64,000 nt of DNA from JABCZS01 sp041660525 (GTDB lineage: Bacteria > Pseudomonadota > Gammaproteobacteria > JABCZS01), in NCBI GenBank assembly GCA_041660525.1, contig JBAZWD010000002.1, positions 124,001-188,000 of the forward strand, in the 5' to 3' direction. The notes under the pieces are model-generated. The model was not told where the DNA came from, did no database searches, and worked only from the letters and a program-made list of their open reading frames with translations. The position numbers and the translations under genes were made by a program. Positions 35,109-44,704 of the stretch are shown piece by piece. Within the stretch, counting starts at the first letter, position 1; each line of letters starts with the position of its first letter.

Positions 35109-35899
35109 ATCACATTACAAGCAGACACTTCGAAGCGGTATTCTTCAACACGCGCAGGTGTTAGCGGTTGACGTTGATGATCGCATAAACGTGCATTAAA
35201 TGATTTTGCTAAAACTGTTGCAGTGTTTAACATAGCCTCGAAAGATTGTTGCGTATCACCGCCGGGTAATTGAATAAAAAATGTTAGCCCTTGCGTATAA
35301 AAACCTTTTGGATAATCTAAATTTAGCGTGCCGGGTTCAAACGCATTTGCGACACTAAATAAAATATCATCACTTTCAGGCTCGTAAGAATGGAAAATAT
35401 CCATAGGCCCATAATGCAAATCCAATTCAGCAAATTTAGCAGCTAATGCTTCGCCAGAAAAATAAGTATCAGGCTCAGACAATATATGCAGAATAATAAA
35501 TTTTTCTTTTTTCGGTAAAGGCGCAGGCATTTTTACCGGTGTAGGTTTTTGTGAAGCAGTTGCTGAACGTATCATCGGTTTAGGCTCAGGATTCGGTTCA
35601 AAGCGAGGTTCAGGTCTAGGCTCAAGTTTAGGCTCAGGTTTGGGCGTAGACAATAATTCTTCTACTTTGCGTACTTCTGCACGGATTTCTTCACTGTTTA
35701 ATTTAGGTTCAAAATCAAAATCATCGTTAAACTCCAGTTTTTTTTCAAAAGTGGGTTCAAAATCATCATCACGACGTGAGGATCGTTTTTCCATTTCTTT
35801 TTCATGTTGACGTGCACGACGCCAATGCCTTAAACCGTCAATTAAAATAACGGCCACAATTAAAACCCCAACAATAATTAATATTGATCGTAAACTCAT
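35105..35899 (-). CDS. zipA: Cell division protein ZipA
   Basis: Inner-membrane anchor for FtsZ, a gammaproteobacterial division protein. 264 aa: an N-terminal membrane helix (residues 4-22), a basic then acidic region, a Pro/Glu-rich linker with PEP-type repeats (KPEPKLEPRPEPRFEPNPEP) and the C-terminal FtsZ-binding domain (FIILHILSEPDTYFSGEAL; GFYTQGLTFFIQLPGG). Sits between smc and ligA. Confidence 0.95.
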   Translation of the reverse strand: MSLRSILIIVGVLIVAVILIDGLRHWRRARQHEKEMEKRSSRRDDDFEPTFEKKLEFNDDFDFEPKLNSEEIRAEVRKVEELLSTPKPEPKLEPRPEPRFEPNPEPKPMIRSATASQKPTPVKMPAPLPKKEKFIILHILSEPDTYFSGEALAAKFAELDLHYGPMDIFHSYEPESDDILFSVANAFEPGTLNLDYPKGFYTQGLTFFIQLPGGDTQQSFEAMLNTATVLAKSFNARLCDHQRQPLTPARVEEYRFEVSACNVI

Positions 35900-35911
35900 T
35901 TTACTTCTCCT

Positions 35912-38900
35912 TTAAGCGACGCCCAATTCTGTAGCTTTCTCGACATCCACAGAAACCAGCCGAGAAACACCTGCTTCTTTCATGGTTACACCCATGAGGT
36001 GATCAGCAATTTCCATGGTTCCTTTATTATGGGTAATAAATATAAATTGAATATGTTCAGACATGTCTTTAACTAGACGCGCAAAACGTCCGACGTTTGC
36101 ATCATCTAAAGGTGCGTCGACCTCATCTAACATGCAAAAAGGCGCAGGATTTAATCTGAACATTGAAAATACCAATGATAAGGCAGTTAATGCTTTTTCA
36201 CCACCAGATAATGCATGAATAGTGCTATTACGTTTACCAGGTGGTTGTGCCATGATGGTCACACCGGTATTGAGCAAATCATTTTCAGTTAATTCTAAAG
36301 AAGCATGACCGCCACCAAATACTTGCGTAAATAGACGACCTAAACCTTCATTAACCGCATCAAATGTTTCTTTGAAGCGTTGTTTTGTTTCTTTATCAAT
36401 TTTTTCCATTGCTTCTTGCAAAGTATTTAAGGCAGAACGTAAGTCTTCATCTTGTTTATCTAAATATTGAAGACGTTCTGCATGTTCTGCATATTCATCG
36501 ATGGCGGCTAAATTAATTGCGCCTAAACGTTTAATGTGCGCGTTAATTCTTTCTTCTTTATGTTCCCAATCCGCAACTTGTGCATCCTCGGGTAATTGTT
36601 TTAAGATCTCTTCAAGTTGCAGCTCAAGCGTTTGTAATTGTTCAGCTACGCCATCACGTTTTACGCGTATGGTTTGTTCAGCTAAACGATATTCTTCTAA
36701 GACACTACGTAATGATGAGGCACGCTCTTCGGATTGTAAACGGGCTTGTTCTTGTGCGCGTAATTGATGCGCAGTTAAATCCACGTGTCCGCGGGCGTCT
36801 TGCATTAAAGATTCATCTTTCACTTGCTGTTCTAGTGCTGCTTCTAATTCTGCAGCTATGATTTCCAAAGGTTCTTCAGCAGTTGTCCGCGCTTGATTTA
36901 ATTGATCTTCGCGTGCTTGTAGTTTTTCAAGTTGATACTTGGCGCGTTGCAAATGTGTTTGCGTGGCTTCTAAACGATGTGTTAAACCGGATAATTGCAT
37001 TTGTACGCGATTACTGTTTTCTTGATCGTTATGGGCTTTATTTTTAGCTTGTTGTAATGATTCGGTTAATTCATTGCGTGTTTGTTCTAATTGAATTTTG
37101 TCTTCGGCTAATTCTGAACTGCGACCTTGCGCTTCTTCATGAATCTCACGCGTTTGCGCTAATTGCTGTTGTTGCTGCGCAATGCGTTGTTCGAGTTCAG
37201 CCATTTCTTGCGTCATTTTTTCTTTTTGATTTAATAACTCTTGTTGTCTGACTTGCAAGGCACGGTGTTGGGCTTGCAAATCGGCATCAACATGTGCAAA
37301 TTGATTTAAGTCTTGTTGCGCTTTGCTGGATTGTTCAGCCAAAGCTTTCGCTTGTTCTTTGCCCGATAAAATAGCATCTTGCAAACTTTGCAATGCATTT
37401 TGCAGTTCTTGAATGCGCGGCTCCAAAACTTGTAAACGTTGTTCGCGCGCTAAAACACCGGCTTGTTGATCTACGCTGCGTGCGACTCTGACCCATTGTT
37501 GCGATAACCAAATACCTTCGGGTGTAACAACAGATTCTTGTGCGCCTAATTGTCCGCGCATGATTAAGGCTTCTGCGAGGCTTTCAGCATAATAAATACC
37601 GCTCAATAAGTGCGATATAGCCAAAGGTGTTTTAATTTTATTTAATAAAGCGCGTTCATTAAGATTGGCGCCTGCGGGTGCTTCAGATTTATTTTCAAAT
37701 AAAACCAAAGATCCGTCAGCAAAACCGGCCAAGTTTTCCATAAACTGTTCTAATTTGTCTACGCATATGGCTTGTAGATAATGGCCTAATACGGTTTCTA
37801 CTGCACATATCCATTTAGGCTCAACAACCAATTGTTGTGCTAAGCGTTGTTTATCATCCAATGCATGATTCGCCAACCAGGCTTTTGCACCTTCTTGTTG
37901 TTGACCAAAAGCAGCATGTTGCAGTGCTTGAATAGAAACAGCTTCGCTGCGAACGCTTTGCAATTCTTCACGCGTCGTATCTAATTGTTGTTGGACTCTT
38001 TCGTTATCCGCTTGTTGTGTTTGCAATTGTTGTTGCAAATGCGCAACTTGATTTTTGGCATTTAATAATTGCTGGGCACTCGCCTGACATTCACCGTGCA
38101 TCGCGCTGATGGTATGCGCAAGGTCGGTATGCGTTAACTCGGAATATTGATCAGTAAGCGCTTGTAAGCGCTGTGTTGCCGAATTAATATTATCTTGTAA
38201 GTGTGTTAATTTCTCTTGTGCAACAAAGGCTTTTTGATGCTCATGCGCTAATTGTTGATTGAGGATTTCCCAATTTTTTTGCCAGGTTTGCATTGCGCCT
38301 TCAGCATGGGTTAATGCTTGGTAGCTATTTTTATACTGGTTTTCGAATTCACTGGATTCGGGTGTAAGCTTGGCAATTTGTGCTTGTATCGATTCATGCT
38401 GCTCTTGATCGGATGTTAATGCTTGTTGCAATTCCTCGAAAGATTCCGCAATTTGCGCTAAATCCATATCCAATTGCGCTTGTCTTTCACGTTGGTGCTC
38501 TAGTGCTTGCTCATGTTTAGCCACTTGCGCGGCGCTTCGATAATAATCACTTTGTACTTTTTGTAAATTTTCTTGTGCGCTGTCATAAGTCACACGTTGA
38601 TTTTCAATCTGAGCGTCAATTTCACGCAAAACAGAAATTTCTTTATCGACTTGAATTTCACGTTCAGCCAATTCACGGTGTTTGGCTGTCATTTCTGTAT
38701 CCAGCACACGCCATTTCAAGGCAAAATGTTCGGCACTGACTTGTCTGAGCGATTTCTTTAATTCTTTATATTTTTCGGCCGCTTCGGCTTGTTTTTCTAA
38801 ACGGGTAAGTTGTTTAGCTATTTCTTCACGCAAATCGCTTAAACGTTCTAAGTTTTCTTCGGTGTGGCGAATACGGGTTTCTGTTTCCCGGCGGCGTTCT

Positions 38901-39421
38901 TTGTATTTAGAAATACCCGCTGTTTCTTCAAGGAAAATCCGTAAGTCTTCAGGCTTGGCTTCAATTAATCTTGAGATCATGCCTTGTTCAATAATTGCAT
39001 AACTGCGTGGCCCTAAACCTGTGCCTAAAAATATATCGGTAATGTCTTTACGACGACAGCGCGCATTGTTCAAAAAGTAATCAGATTTACCATCACGGGT
39101 CACAATACGCTTAATGGCAATTTCGTTAAACGCAGCATATTCGCCGCCTAAACTGCCATCACTGTTATCAAAAGATAATTCCACAGACGCTTGTCCAACC
39201 GGCGCACGTGCAGTTGAGCCACTGAAAATAACATCAGCCATAGACTCACCGCGCAATTGTTTTGCAGAAGATTCACCCAGGACCCAACGAACTGCGTCGA
39301 TCACGTTTGATTTTCCACAACCATTAGGACCTACAATCGCAACACGATTGCTTTGTAATAATACAGTTGTTGGATCTACAAAAGATTTAAAACCGGCTAA
39401 ATTAATTTTTTTCAAGCGCAT
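35912..39421 (-). CDS. smc: Chromosome condensation ATPase SMC
   Basis: Structural maintenance of chromosomes protein, 1169 aa, normal length. N-terminal Walker A VGPNGCGKSNVIDAVRWVLG; two very long Gln-rich coiled coils (about residues 170-500 and 660-1000) around a hinge (about 515-640); C-terminal signature LSGGEKALTALSLVFSMF and Walker B FCMLDEVDAPLDDANV. It organises the nucleoid. First gene of the smc-zipA-ligA set. Confidence 0.98.
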   Translation of the reverse strand: MRLKKINLAGFKSFVDPTTVLLQSNRVAIVGPNGCGKSNVIDAVRWVLGESSAKQLRGESMADVIFSGSTARAPVGQASVELSFDNSDGSLGGEYAAFNEIAIKRIVTRDGKSDYFLNNARCRRKDITDIFLGTGLGPRSYAIIEQGMISRLIEAKPEDLRIFLEETAGISKYKERRRETETRIRHTEENLERLSDLREEIAKQLTRLEKQAEAAEKYKELKKSLRQVSAEHFALKWRVLDTEMTAKHRELAEREIQVDKEISVLREIDAQIENQRVTYDSAQENLQKVQSDYYRSAAQVAKHEQALEHQRERQAQLDMDLAQIAESFEELQQALTSDQEQHESIQAQIAKLTPESSEFENQYKNSYQALTHAEGAMQTWQKNWEILNQQLAHEHQKAFVAQEKLTHLQDNINSATQRLQALTDQYSELTHTDLAHTISAMHGECQASAQQLLNAKNQVAHLQQQLQTQQADNERVQQQLDTTREELQSVRSEAVSIQALQHAAFGQQQEGAKAWLANHALDDKQRLAQQLVVEPKWICAVETVLGHYLQAICVDKLEQFMENLAGFADGSLVLFENKSEAPAGANLNERALLNKIKTPLAISHLLSGIYYAESLAEALIMRGQLGAQESVVTPEGIWLSQQWVRVARSVDQQAGVLAREQRLQVLEPRIQELQNALQSLQDAILSGKEQAKALAEQSSKAQQDLNQFAHVDADLQAQHRALQVRQQELLNQKEKMTQEMAELEQRIAQQQQQLAQTREIHEEAQGRSSELAEDKIQLEQTRNELTESLQQAKNKAHNDQENSNRVQMQLSGLTHRLEATQTHLQRAKYQLEKLQAREDQLNQARTTAEEPLEIIAAELEAALEQQVKDESLMQDARGHVDLTAHQLRAQEQARLQSEERASSLRSVLEEYRLAEQTIRVKRDGVAEQLQTLELQLEEILKQLPEDAQVADWEHKEERINAHIKRLGAINLAAIDEYAEHAERLQYLDKQDEDLRSALNTLQEAMEKIDKETKQRFKETFDAVNEGLGRLFTQVFGGGHASLELTENDLLNTGVTIMAQPPGKRNSTIHALSGGEKALTALSLVFSMFRLNPAPFCMLDEVDAPLDDANVGRFARLVKDMSEHIQFIFITHNKGTMEIADHLMGVTMKEAGVSRLVSVDVEKATELGVA

Positions 39422-39472
39422 GAAAACTACCCTTCTATCAACTTAGGCAAAGTGTAGCATGAAAGTTATTTT

Positions 39473-40651
39473 CTAGCGATGTGGTGTTGAAAGAATAATA
39501 CCCATGGGAAACCAAAAATAAAACCATAAATCTGTGGGACCCATGATCACTTTGCCAATATCGGATAGCATCGCGATGCTTGCAAATACAATTGTTACGC
39601 CTGCAAATAAATAACGATCATCAAAACGATTAAGATACGCATAATAAAGCGAGCAAAGTACCATCAAACCATACAATGCCAAACCCACTAAACCTGTCAG
39701 AAAGAAAGTAGACACATAAATATTATGCGCGTGTGGGAATGTAATCCCTTCCACAGTAACCCGTGGATCATGTATAAAACCATGGCCTAACCAAGGCACT
39801 TGCAAGCTTTGCAGCAAAGTTATCTTCCACATTTCTAAACGATAAGGCATATTACGCGTTAAACCATTGCCCAGCGTACTCCAATCAACCCAAAAATAAC
39901 TTAAACAAAGCACAATGACCGCAACCAAGCCTAAGATAATAAGTGGTTTAAAATTGCGTTTAAGAATAAAAATGATCAAAGCAGCAACGCAAACAGCAAT
40001 AAGAACACCCCGCGTTTGCGCTAAGAGTACAAATAATAAACAAAGACTAGCAGCCAGCACATAGGCTATTTTTTTGAGCAAAGTCCTACTTTCTATGTAA
40101 CGGATCAGTGATAATAAGAAGATCACAGCAAAAGACGCAGCGCCTTGAATGGCATGTTCTGCACGGGTAATACCCCATAAACGCTCGGAGAAATCACCCC
40201 CAAAACGCACCCACCAAAAAGCAATGCCTAAAAAAGCCACAACAGCAGCAACAGCAATTAAAGCCGTTAACAAAGCTTGAAAAACTTCCGGCGCTTTGAT
40301 ATTCACCCAAGCAACCGCCAAGCAAAAAACCAAAATATAAACACTGCGTTTAAGTGGTTTATCCCAATCGAAATTACTTATAACAAACTCCGACGTTGTC
40401 CAAAAACTAGAAATGCAAGCAAATAACAGATAAGCCACCATACAATAAAAAAGTGGATGCCTGAACAAAGAGGTATGAGTCCAAACATCGCGCGCTATGA
40501 ATATAAACGGAATTAAAATTCCGTAGATAAAAACGCGATGCAATGAGCGGTCAGTGGGCAGAACAAAAAAACCCAAAATAAAAATCGCAAAAAGAACAAT
40601 ATAGATAAGATGCGTAGGTTTTATATTGCCTATTGGGAGTGATTTGAGCAT
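39473..40651 (-). CDS. O-antigen ligase/polymerase-like membrane protein
   Basis: A polytopic membrane protein of about 392 aa with 10-12 hydrophobic segments and a large periplasmic loop before HGFIHDPRVTVEGITFPHAHNIYVSTFF, the Wzy_C (O-antigen ligase) pattern with a His-rich motif. It probably joins a glycan to lipid A core or polymerises a surface glycan. I prefer the ATG at 40651; an upstream TTG at 40684 is also in frame. Next to a divergent glycosyltransferase. Confidence 0.85.
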   Translation of the reverse strand: MLKSLPIGNIKPTHLIYIVLFAIFILGFFVLPTDRSLHRVFIYGILIPFIFIARDVWTHTSLFRHPLFYCMVAYLLFACISSFWTTSEFVISNFDWDKPLKRSVYILVFCLAVAWVNIKAPEVFQALLTALIAVAAVVAFLGIAFWWVRFGGDFSERLWGITRAEHAIQGAASFAVIFLLSLIRYIESRTLLKKIAYVLAASLCLLFVLLAQTRGVLIAVCVAALIIFILKRNFKPLIILGLVAVIVLCLSYFWVDWSTLGNGLTRNMPYRLEMWKITLLQSLQVPWLGHGFIHDPRVTVEGITFPHAHNIYVSTFFLTGLVGLALYGLMVLCSLYYAYLNRFDDRYLFAGVTIVFASIAMLSDIGKVIMGPTDLWFYFWFPMGIILSTPHR

Positions 40652-40733
40652 AATGATAAGCCATGATACATTGTTGATAAACAATAATGTTACGCGTTAA
40701 AGCTATTTTTGTCCATATTGACGGAGTGTTTTC

Positions 40734-41618
40734 ATGTACTTTTCTATCATCATCCCTTGTTACAATGCACAAAACATATTAGGCCGAACCCTAGATTCTA
40801 TTTTGGTGCAAAAAGCGTGGGTGAAAGAAATCATCCTTGTCGATGACGGAAGTCAAGATCAAACCAAAGAAGTTGCGCAACGTTATATCCAAGATAATCC
40901 CACTTGCCCGATTCACTACCATTTTCAAGCAAATCAAGGTCCAGCTAAAGCGCGTAATGAAGGCGCACGTCTTGCGCAAGGCGATTACACCTTGTTTTTG
41001 GATAATGATGATGCCTTACGTGAAGGCGCGCTTGAAACTTTTCATCATTACTTTGCACAAAACCCAGAAATAAAATTACTGATTGCTGGCTCTTGTGATA
41101 TTAATGGCGATCGTAAAAAAATGTGTCCGCCTAAACCTTGTAAGAATGCCTTGCAGATGTTAACTGATTATTGGTTTGGCGAATTAAGCATAGAAGGTGG
41201 GGCCGCGCCGATACGTACCGAGGTACTTAAAACCACGCATTACCCTGAAAAAATAAGACACGGTGAAGATATTGTTTTTTTTAGTCACTTACTTGCACAA
41301 TACCCTGCGAAGATTATTCAGGAAATCACCTTAGATGGTTACCGTCGACCCAATAGTTTACGTAATCAACAAACTTCCATTTTAAATGATCAAGATGCTT
41401 TAACAGCATTACTCTTTGATCCTCAATACTTAAAACCTGAATACATGGCTTATAAAGCACAATTTCATGCCCGTAATTTAATCACCTTAGCGCGTGCTGC
41501 TTTGTTATTAAAACAAAAAGATCAAAGCCGAGCTTTTTTAAAGCAAGCTTTTAAGAGTTATCCTAAGAGTTTTTTGAAAATACGCACATTGAAAATGTAT
41601 TTGAAAACTTACTTATAA
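40734..41618 (+). CDS. Family 2 glycosyltransferase
   Basis: GT-A fold enzyme, 294 aa, cytoplasmic. The nucleotide-sugar site is visible: FSIIIPCYNAQNILGRTLDS, then EIILVDDGSQDQTKEVA, QANQGPAKARNEGARLAQG and the DxD-like FLDNDDALREG. A later RHGEDIVFFSHLL matches the catalytic ED motif of the family. Probably acts in surface glycan assembly with the adjacent ligase-like gene. Donor and acceptor unknown. Confidence 0.92.
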   Translation: MYFSIIIPCYNAQNILGRTLDSILVQKAWVKEIILVDDGSQDQTKEVAQRYIQDNPTCPIHYHFQANQGPAKARNEGARLAQGDYTLFLDNDDALREGALETFHHYFAQNPEIKLLIAGSCDINGDRKKMCPPKPCKNALQMLTDYWFGELSIEGGAAPIRTEVLKTTHYPEKIRHGEDIVFFSHLLAQYPAKIIQEITLDGYRRPNSLRNQQTSILNDQDALTALLFDPQYLKPEYMAYKAQFHARNLITLARAALLLKQKDQSRAFLKQAFKSYPKSFLKIRTLKMYLKTYL

Positions 41619-41627
41619 ATTTGAGAT

Positions 41628-41714
41628 TGCCCAGGGCCGGAATCGAACCGGCACGGGAGATTAAGTCCCGAGGGATTTTAAGTCCCTTGCGTCTACCTAT
41701 TCCGCCACCTGGGC
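41628..41714 (-). tRNA. tRNA-Leu (UAA)
   Basis: An 87-nt class II tRNA on the minus strand starting GCCCAGGTGGCGGAATAGG. The anticodon stem AGGGA/TCCCT encloses CTTAAAA (anticodon TAA), followed by a long variable arm and GGTTCGATTCC. CCA is not encoded. First of three tRNA genes in a row. Confidence 0.97.
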
Positions 41715-41754
41715 ATATAAGAAAACTTATAAAAAAACAAAACTAATAAAATAA

Positions 41755-41825
41755 AGGCTAGGAACGGAATCGAACCGATGTACGCGGCTTTGCAGGCCGC
41801 TGCATAACCACTCTGCCACCCAGCC
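41755..41825 (-). tRNA. tRNA-Cys (GCA)
   Basis: A 71-nt cloverleaf on the minus strand starting GGCTGGGTGGCAGAG. The anticodon stem GCGGC/GCCGC encloses CTGCAAA (anticodon GCA); T-loop GGTTCGATTCC; discriminator U73, as expected for tRNA-Cys. CCA is not encoded. Confidence 0.96.
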
Positions 41826-41845
41826 ACGCGACATTATCGATAATT

Positions 41846-41918
<73 letters not shown>

Positions 41919-41931
41919 AAGAAGAAGCAGT

Positions 41932-42762
41932 TTACGAAATGCGCTTCCTATTGTCAACATACAAGTTAGGTGCATTTTTGGGCGATAAGATACTCGTAAA
42001 AATTCCCGATACGCCTTGTTGCCTAAATGCTATTACCTCAGCTATATCATTCACAGGATGAATAAATATTAATAAGTCATGTGCTAGCGGTGCTCTTTCA
42101 ACCCATTCTTTTGGAATCGTCACAACGGGAATTTGCGCTTCCCGTGCTTGTTTGAAAATTTTCTTTGTGGAATACGACACACGATAACCTGTAAAAATTT
42201 CCGCTGAAAATATTTGACCTGCGCGGATAAACGCTGATTGTTCAATATAATAAATTTGCGGAATAAAAGAATAACCCACCTTTGCTTGCGCTACTTTAGC
42301 TTTAATCATTTGATACGCTTGCTCAAATTTTTGTTCATTTTTAAGATCAAGCACAAAATAAACATCTGGATGACTTTTTGCCAGCTGAATCAAATCATCC
42401 ATGCCACAAGGTGCCTGCTTCATCGCAAGTGAATCATCCACATAATGTTGGTAAGTAATGTTTTCGTCGTACTGCGCGCCATGATAGCAAATCAAATGAT
42501 TATCTTGCGTCATCATCAAATCCACTTCAAAAAAACGAAATCCATCAGCATAGCTTTTATAGAACGTTGCAATGCGATTTTTTTCTTCTGCATGTGCGGC
42601 TCCCATTCCATGAGCAATCGCATAAAATTGATAAGTATTTACCCAGGCATAGGCTTGTGTAGGCAGTGCAATATGTTCAATTTTTGTGCAGTGTTTCCAA
42701 ACAAAAAATGCGCCTACCCCTAAAATACTTAAGAGTAAAAGAATATTAAAATTTTTCTTCAT
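41932..42762 (-). CDS. Glycerophosphodiester phosphodiesterase-like protein
   Basis: A 276-aa protein with an N-terminal membrane anchor or signal helix (FNILLLLSILGVGAFFVW) and a GDPD-like TIM barrel. Expected features are AIAHGMGAAH in place of the usual HRG, FFEVDLMMTQDNHLICYHGA for the metal-binding E-x-D and catalytic His, and YFVLDLKNE. The Arg of HRG is replaced, so catalysis may be altered. It overlaps the upstream sulfatase-fold gene by 17 bases, suggesting joint glycerophosphate metabolism in the periplasm. Confidence 0.78.
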   Translation of the reverse strand: MKKNFNILLLLSILGVGAFFVWKHCTKIEHIALPTQAYAWVNTYQFYAIAHGMGAAHAEEKNRIATFYKSYADGFRFFEVDLMMTQDNHLICYHGAQYDENITYQHYVDDSLAMKQAPCGMDDLIQLAKSHPDVYFVLDLKNEQKFEQAYQMIKAKVAQAKVGYSFIPQIYYIEQSAFIRAGQIFSAEIFTGYRVSYSTKKIFKQAREAQIPVVTIPKEWVERAPLAHDLLIFIHPVNDIAEVIAFRQQGVSGIFTSILSPKNAPNLYVDNRKRIS

Positions 42763-44164
42763 AGCGCGCATCCTGTTTAGGCCATAAAATCATATACGGT
42801 ACATGATCATTATCCATGGTCGCGAGAATTTCTTTTGATAAAAAAGGCGGCGCATGATCCCCCACTAGGACAAATAAAGTGGGTGGAAGATTAGGGTCTG
42901 TCATAACGCTCACCATTTCATTAAATAGCGCATCATGTTGTTGTGCTAAGTGACAGAGATCTTCAAATTGAGCAGTGGTTGGACTTAAAGAACAATCAAG
43001 CTTGCCATCCATGGGTTTAACCACTGGCAAGTGCGTATTCAAAGTAAGCCAATAAATAAATACCTTTTCATGCTCTGAATTTAATAATTCGGTATGAATT
43101 AATTGCAAAATAGATTCATCGCATGTAGCTTCAAAAAAAGCACCTTCATTGCAACGCACGGGCCCTATTTTTCTATCGATATCGTTGATGAAAAACATTT
43201 CATCAAATCCCAATTCTGGATACCATTCAAAACGATTAAAAAATAATCCTGTAAATCCATGAAAAGATAAGGTATGGAAATCATTATTCTTGAACTGCTC
43301 AATTAAACACGCTTTCGTATCAATTTTTGTTAAATCTGGATTAATGGTTTCTACCTCCATGCGACAAAACTCCCGCATCTCAGCGGGAACAGTTGATCCT
43401 TTAAACGGGATAATACCGGTTTGTATATCATAACGATTCGCCATATTTTCATGTGAAAAAGCTTGCCACTGCAAATCATTAGCTGCTTGTTCGTTAAAAT
43501 AGGCAATGGATTCTAAGACAATATACACCACGTGATTGGGCATTTTCTCAGTGGCTAAATGTGTGTGTATCACATCAGATACAGCGGGCATAGTCCCGCT
43601 AATTTTCATCTCATCCCCTATGCTTTCTTCTTGTAGGTTTTTTCTGAAATTATTAATGAGAGAAGAAGAGAATTTTTTCTGTGAAAAATCTGTTGTTTCG
43701 CGCTTTCCTAATAACGTATCAGCACCTAATATGACAAATAACATCAAAAGACAAGACAATGCCGCTTGTTTGCTAGCTATTTTTTTTAGCAACTTGAGCA
43801 CGGCATATAAAATAATTAAACCTAAGCCAGCAATTAACGAAATACTCATCACATCCAGGTATAAAACATGTTCAATGGATCGAATGACATTTGCATCGGT
43901 AAAATGAAATCCTGGTAAAACAGAATAGATAATATCTAAACTTACGATAACAACAAACAGTAAATAACTGATCAGAAAAGGAAGATAATAGAGTAAAAAC
44001 CCAAGAATTAAATAATCAATATCAATCCATACTCCTTTCACAAAAAAAGTGTGCGATAAAATATAAAAAATTAAATTAGGAACAACTAAGAAAAAAGCTA
44101 CATACAGTAAGCTTTTCCCAAAATTTTTCTGATTCACTGGGTTTTGTCCTTCAAATGCGGCCAC
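42746..44164 (-). CDS. Sulfatase-fold phosphoglycerol/phosphoethanolamine transferase-like protein
   Basis: A 472-aa inner-membrane enzyme: about four to five N-terminal membrane helices (to residue 145) and a periplasmic alkaline-phosphatase-fold domain. Metal and nucleophile sites resemble LtaS/OpgB: VVYIVLESIAYFN, the Thr/Ser nucleophile region FKGSTVPAEMREFC, TLNTHLPVVKP and FVLVGDHAPPF. It probably transfers a phospholipid head group onto a glycan or lipid. The start lies 31 bases inside pgsA, which makes phosphatidylglycerol, a plausible donor. Exact acceptor unknown. Confidence 0.82.
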   Translation of the reverse strand: MAAFEGQNPVNQKNFGKSLLYVAFFLVVPNLIFYILSHTFFVKGVWIDIDYLILGFLLYYLPFLISYLLFVVIVSLDIIYSVLPGFHFTDANVIRSIEHVLYLDVMSISLIAGLGLIILYAVLKLLKKIASKQAALSCLLMLFVILGADTLLGKRETTDFSQKKFSSSLINNFRKNLQEESIGDEMKISGTMPAVSDVIHTHLATEKMPNHVVYIVLESIAYFNEQAANDLQWQAFSHENMANRYDIQTGIIPFKGSTVPAEMREFCRMEVETINPDLTKIDTKACLIEQFKNNDFHTLSFHGFTGLFFNRFEWYPELGFDEMFFINDIDRKIGPVRCNEGAFFEATCDESILQLIHTELLNSEHEKVFIYWLTLNTHLPVVKPMDGKLDCSLSPTTAQFEDLCHLAQQHDALFNEMVSVMTDPNLPPTLFVLVGDHAPPFLSKEILATMDNDHVPYMILWPKQDARYEEKF

Positions 44165-44697
44165 GCAGCACGCAAATACATGAGCATGGTATAAATAGTT
44201 AAAATCGCCGCGATATACAATAAGATATAAGCAGCTTGTACAATCAAAGAGTTGGTATAGGTTTTGGCGATCAATAAACCCAATAAGGCAATCATTTGCA
44301 TTGCGGTTTTATATTTGGCGATATGAGACACAGCCACGTGTGCACGCAATGATAATTCCGCCATCCATTCGCGCAAAGCCGAAACTACAATTTCACGGCA
44401 AATAATAATGGCCGCGGGGATGGTTAACCAAGGATCAGCATAAACTGAAACAATTAACACTAAAGCCACAGCGACCATGAGTTTATCCGCAACCGGATCA
44501 ATGAAAGCACCAAAAGCTGTGGTTTGGTTTAGCTTTCTTGCCAAATAACCATCGATCCAGTCGGTTAAGGCTGCGACTGCAAAAATAAGTGCGCATACTG
44601 CATATTGGCCATAAAATGGCATATAAAATACGATGACAAAAATAGGCAATAATGCCATGCGTAATAATGTTAATAAGTTAGGTATATTTAAACGCAT
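44134..44697 (-). CDS. pgsA: CDP-diacylglycerol-glycerol-3-phosphate phosphatidyltransferase
   Basis: Phosphatidylglycerophosphate synthase, 187 aa from the ATG at 44697 (MRLNIPNLLTLLRM). It has the CDP-alcohol phosphatidyltransferase motif DWIDGYLARKLNQTTAFGAF followed by IDPVADKL, and about five hydrophobic segments. An earlier Met at 44721 lies inside uvrC and is rejected. Ordinary gacA-uvrC-pgsA order. Confidence 0.97.
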   Translation of the reverse strand: MRLNIPNLLTLLRMALLPIFVIVFYMPFYGQYAVCALIFAVAALTDWIDGYLARKLNQTTAFGAFIDPVADKLMVAVALVLIVSVYADPWLTIPAAIIICREIVVSALREWMAELSLRAHVAVSHIAKYKTAMQMIALLGLLIAKTYTNSLIVQAAYILLYIAAILTIYTMLMYLRAAWPHLKDKTQ

Positions 44698-44704
44698 ATA
44701 AACT

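Noticed and set aside
36501..37251. Several plus-strand frames inside smc
   Set aside because: They are antisense shadows of the coiled-coil coding sequence with no ribosome sites.
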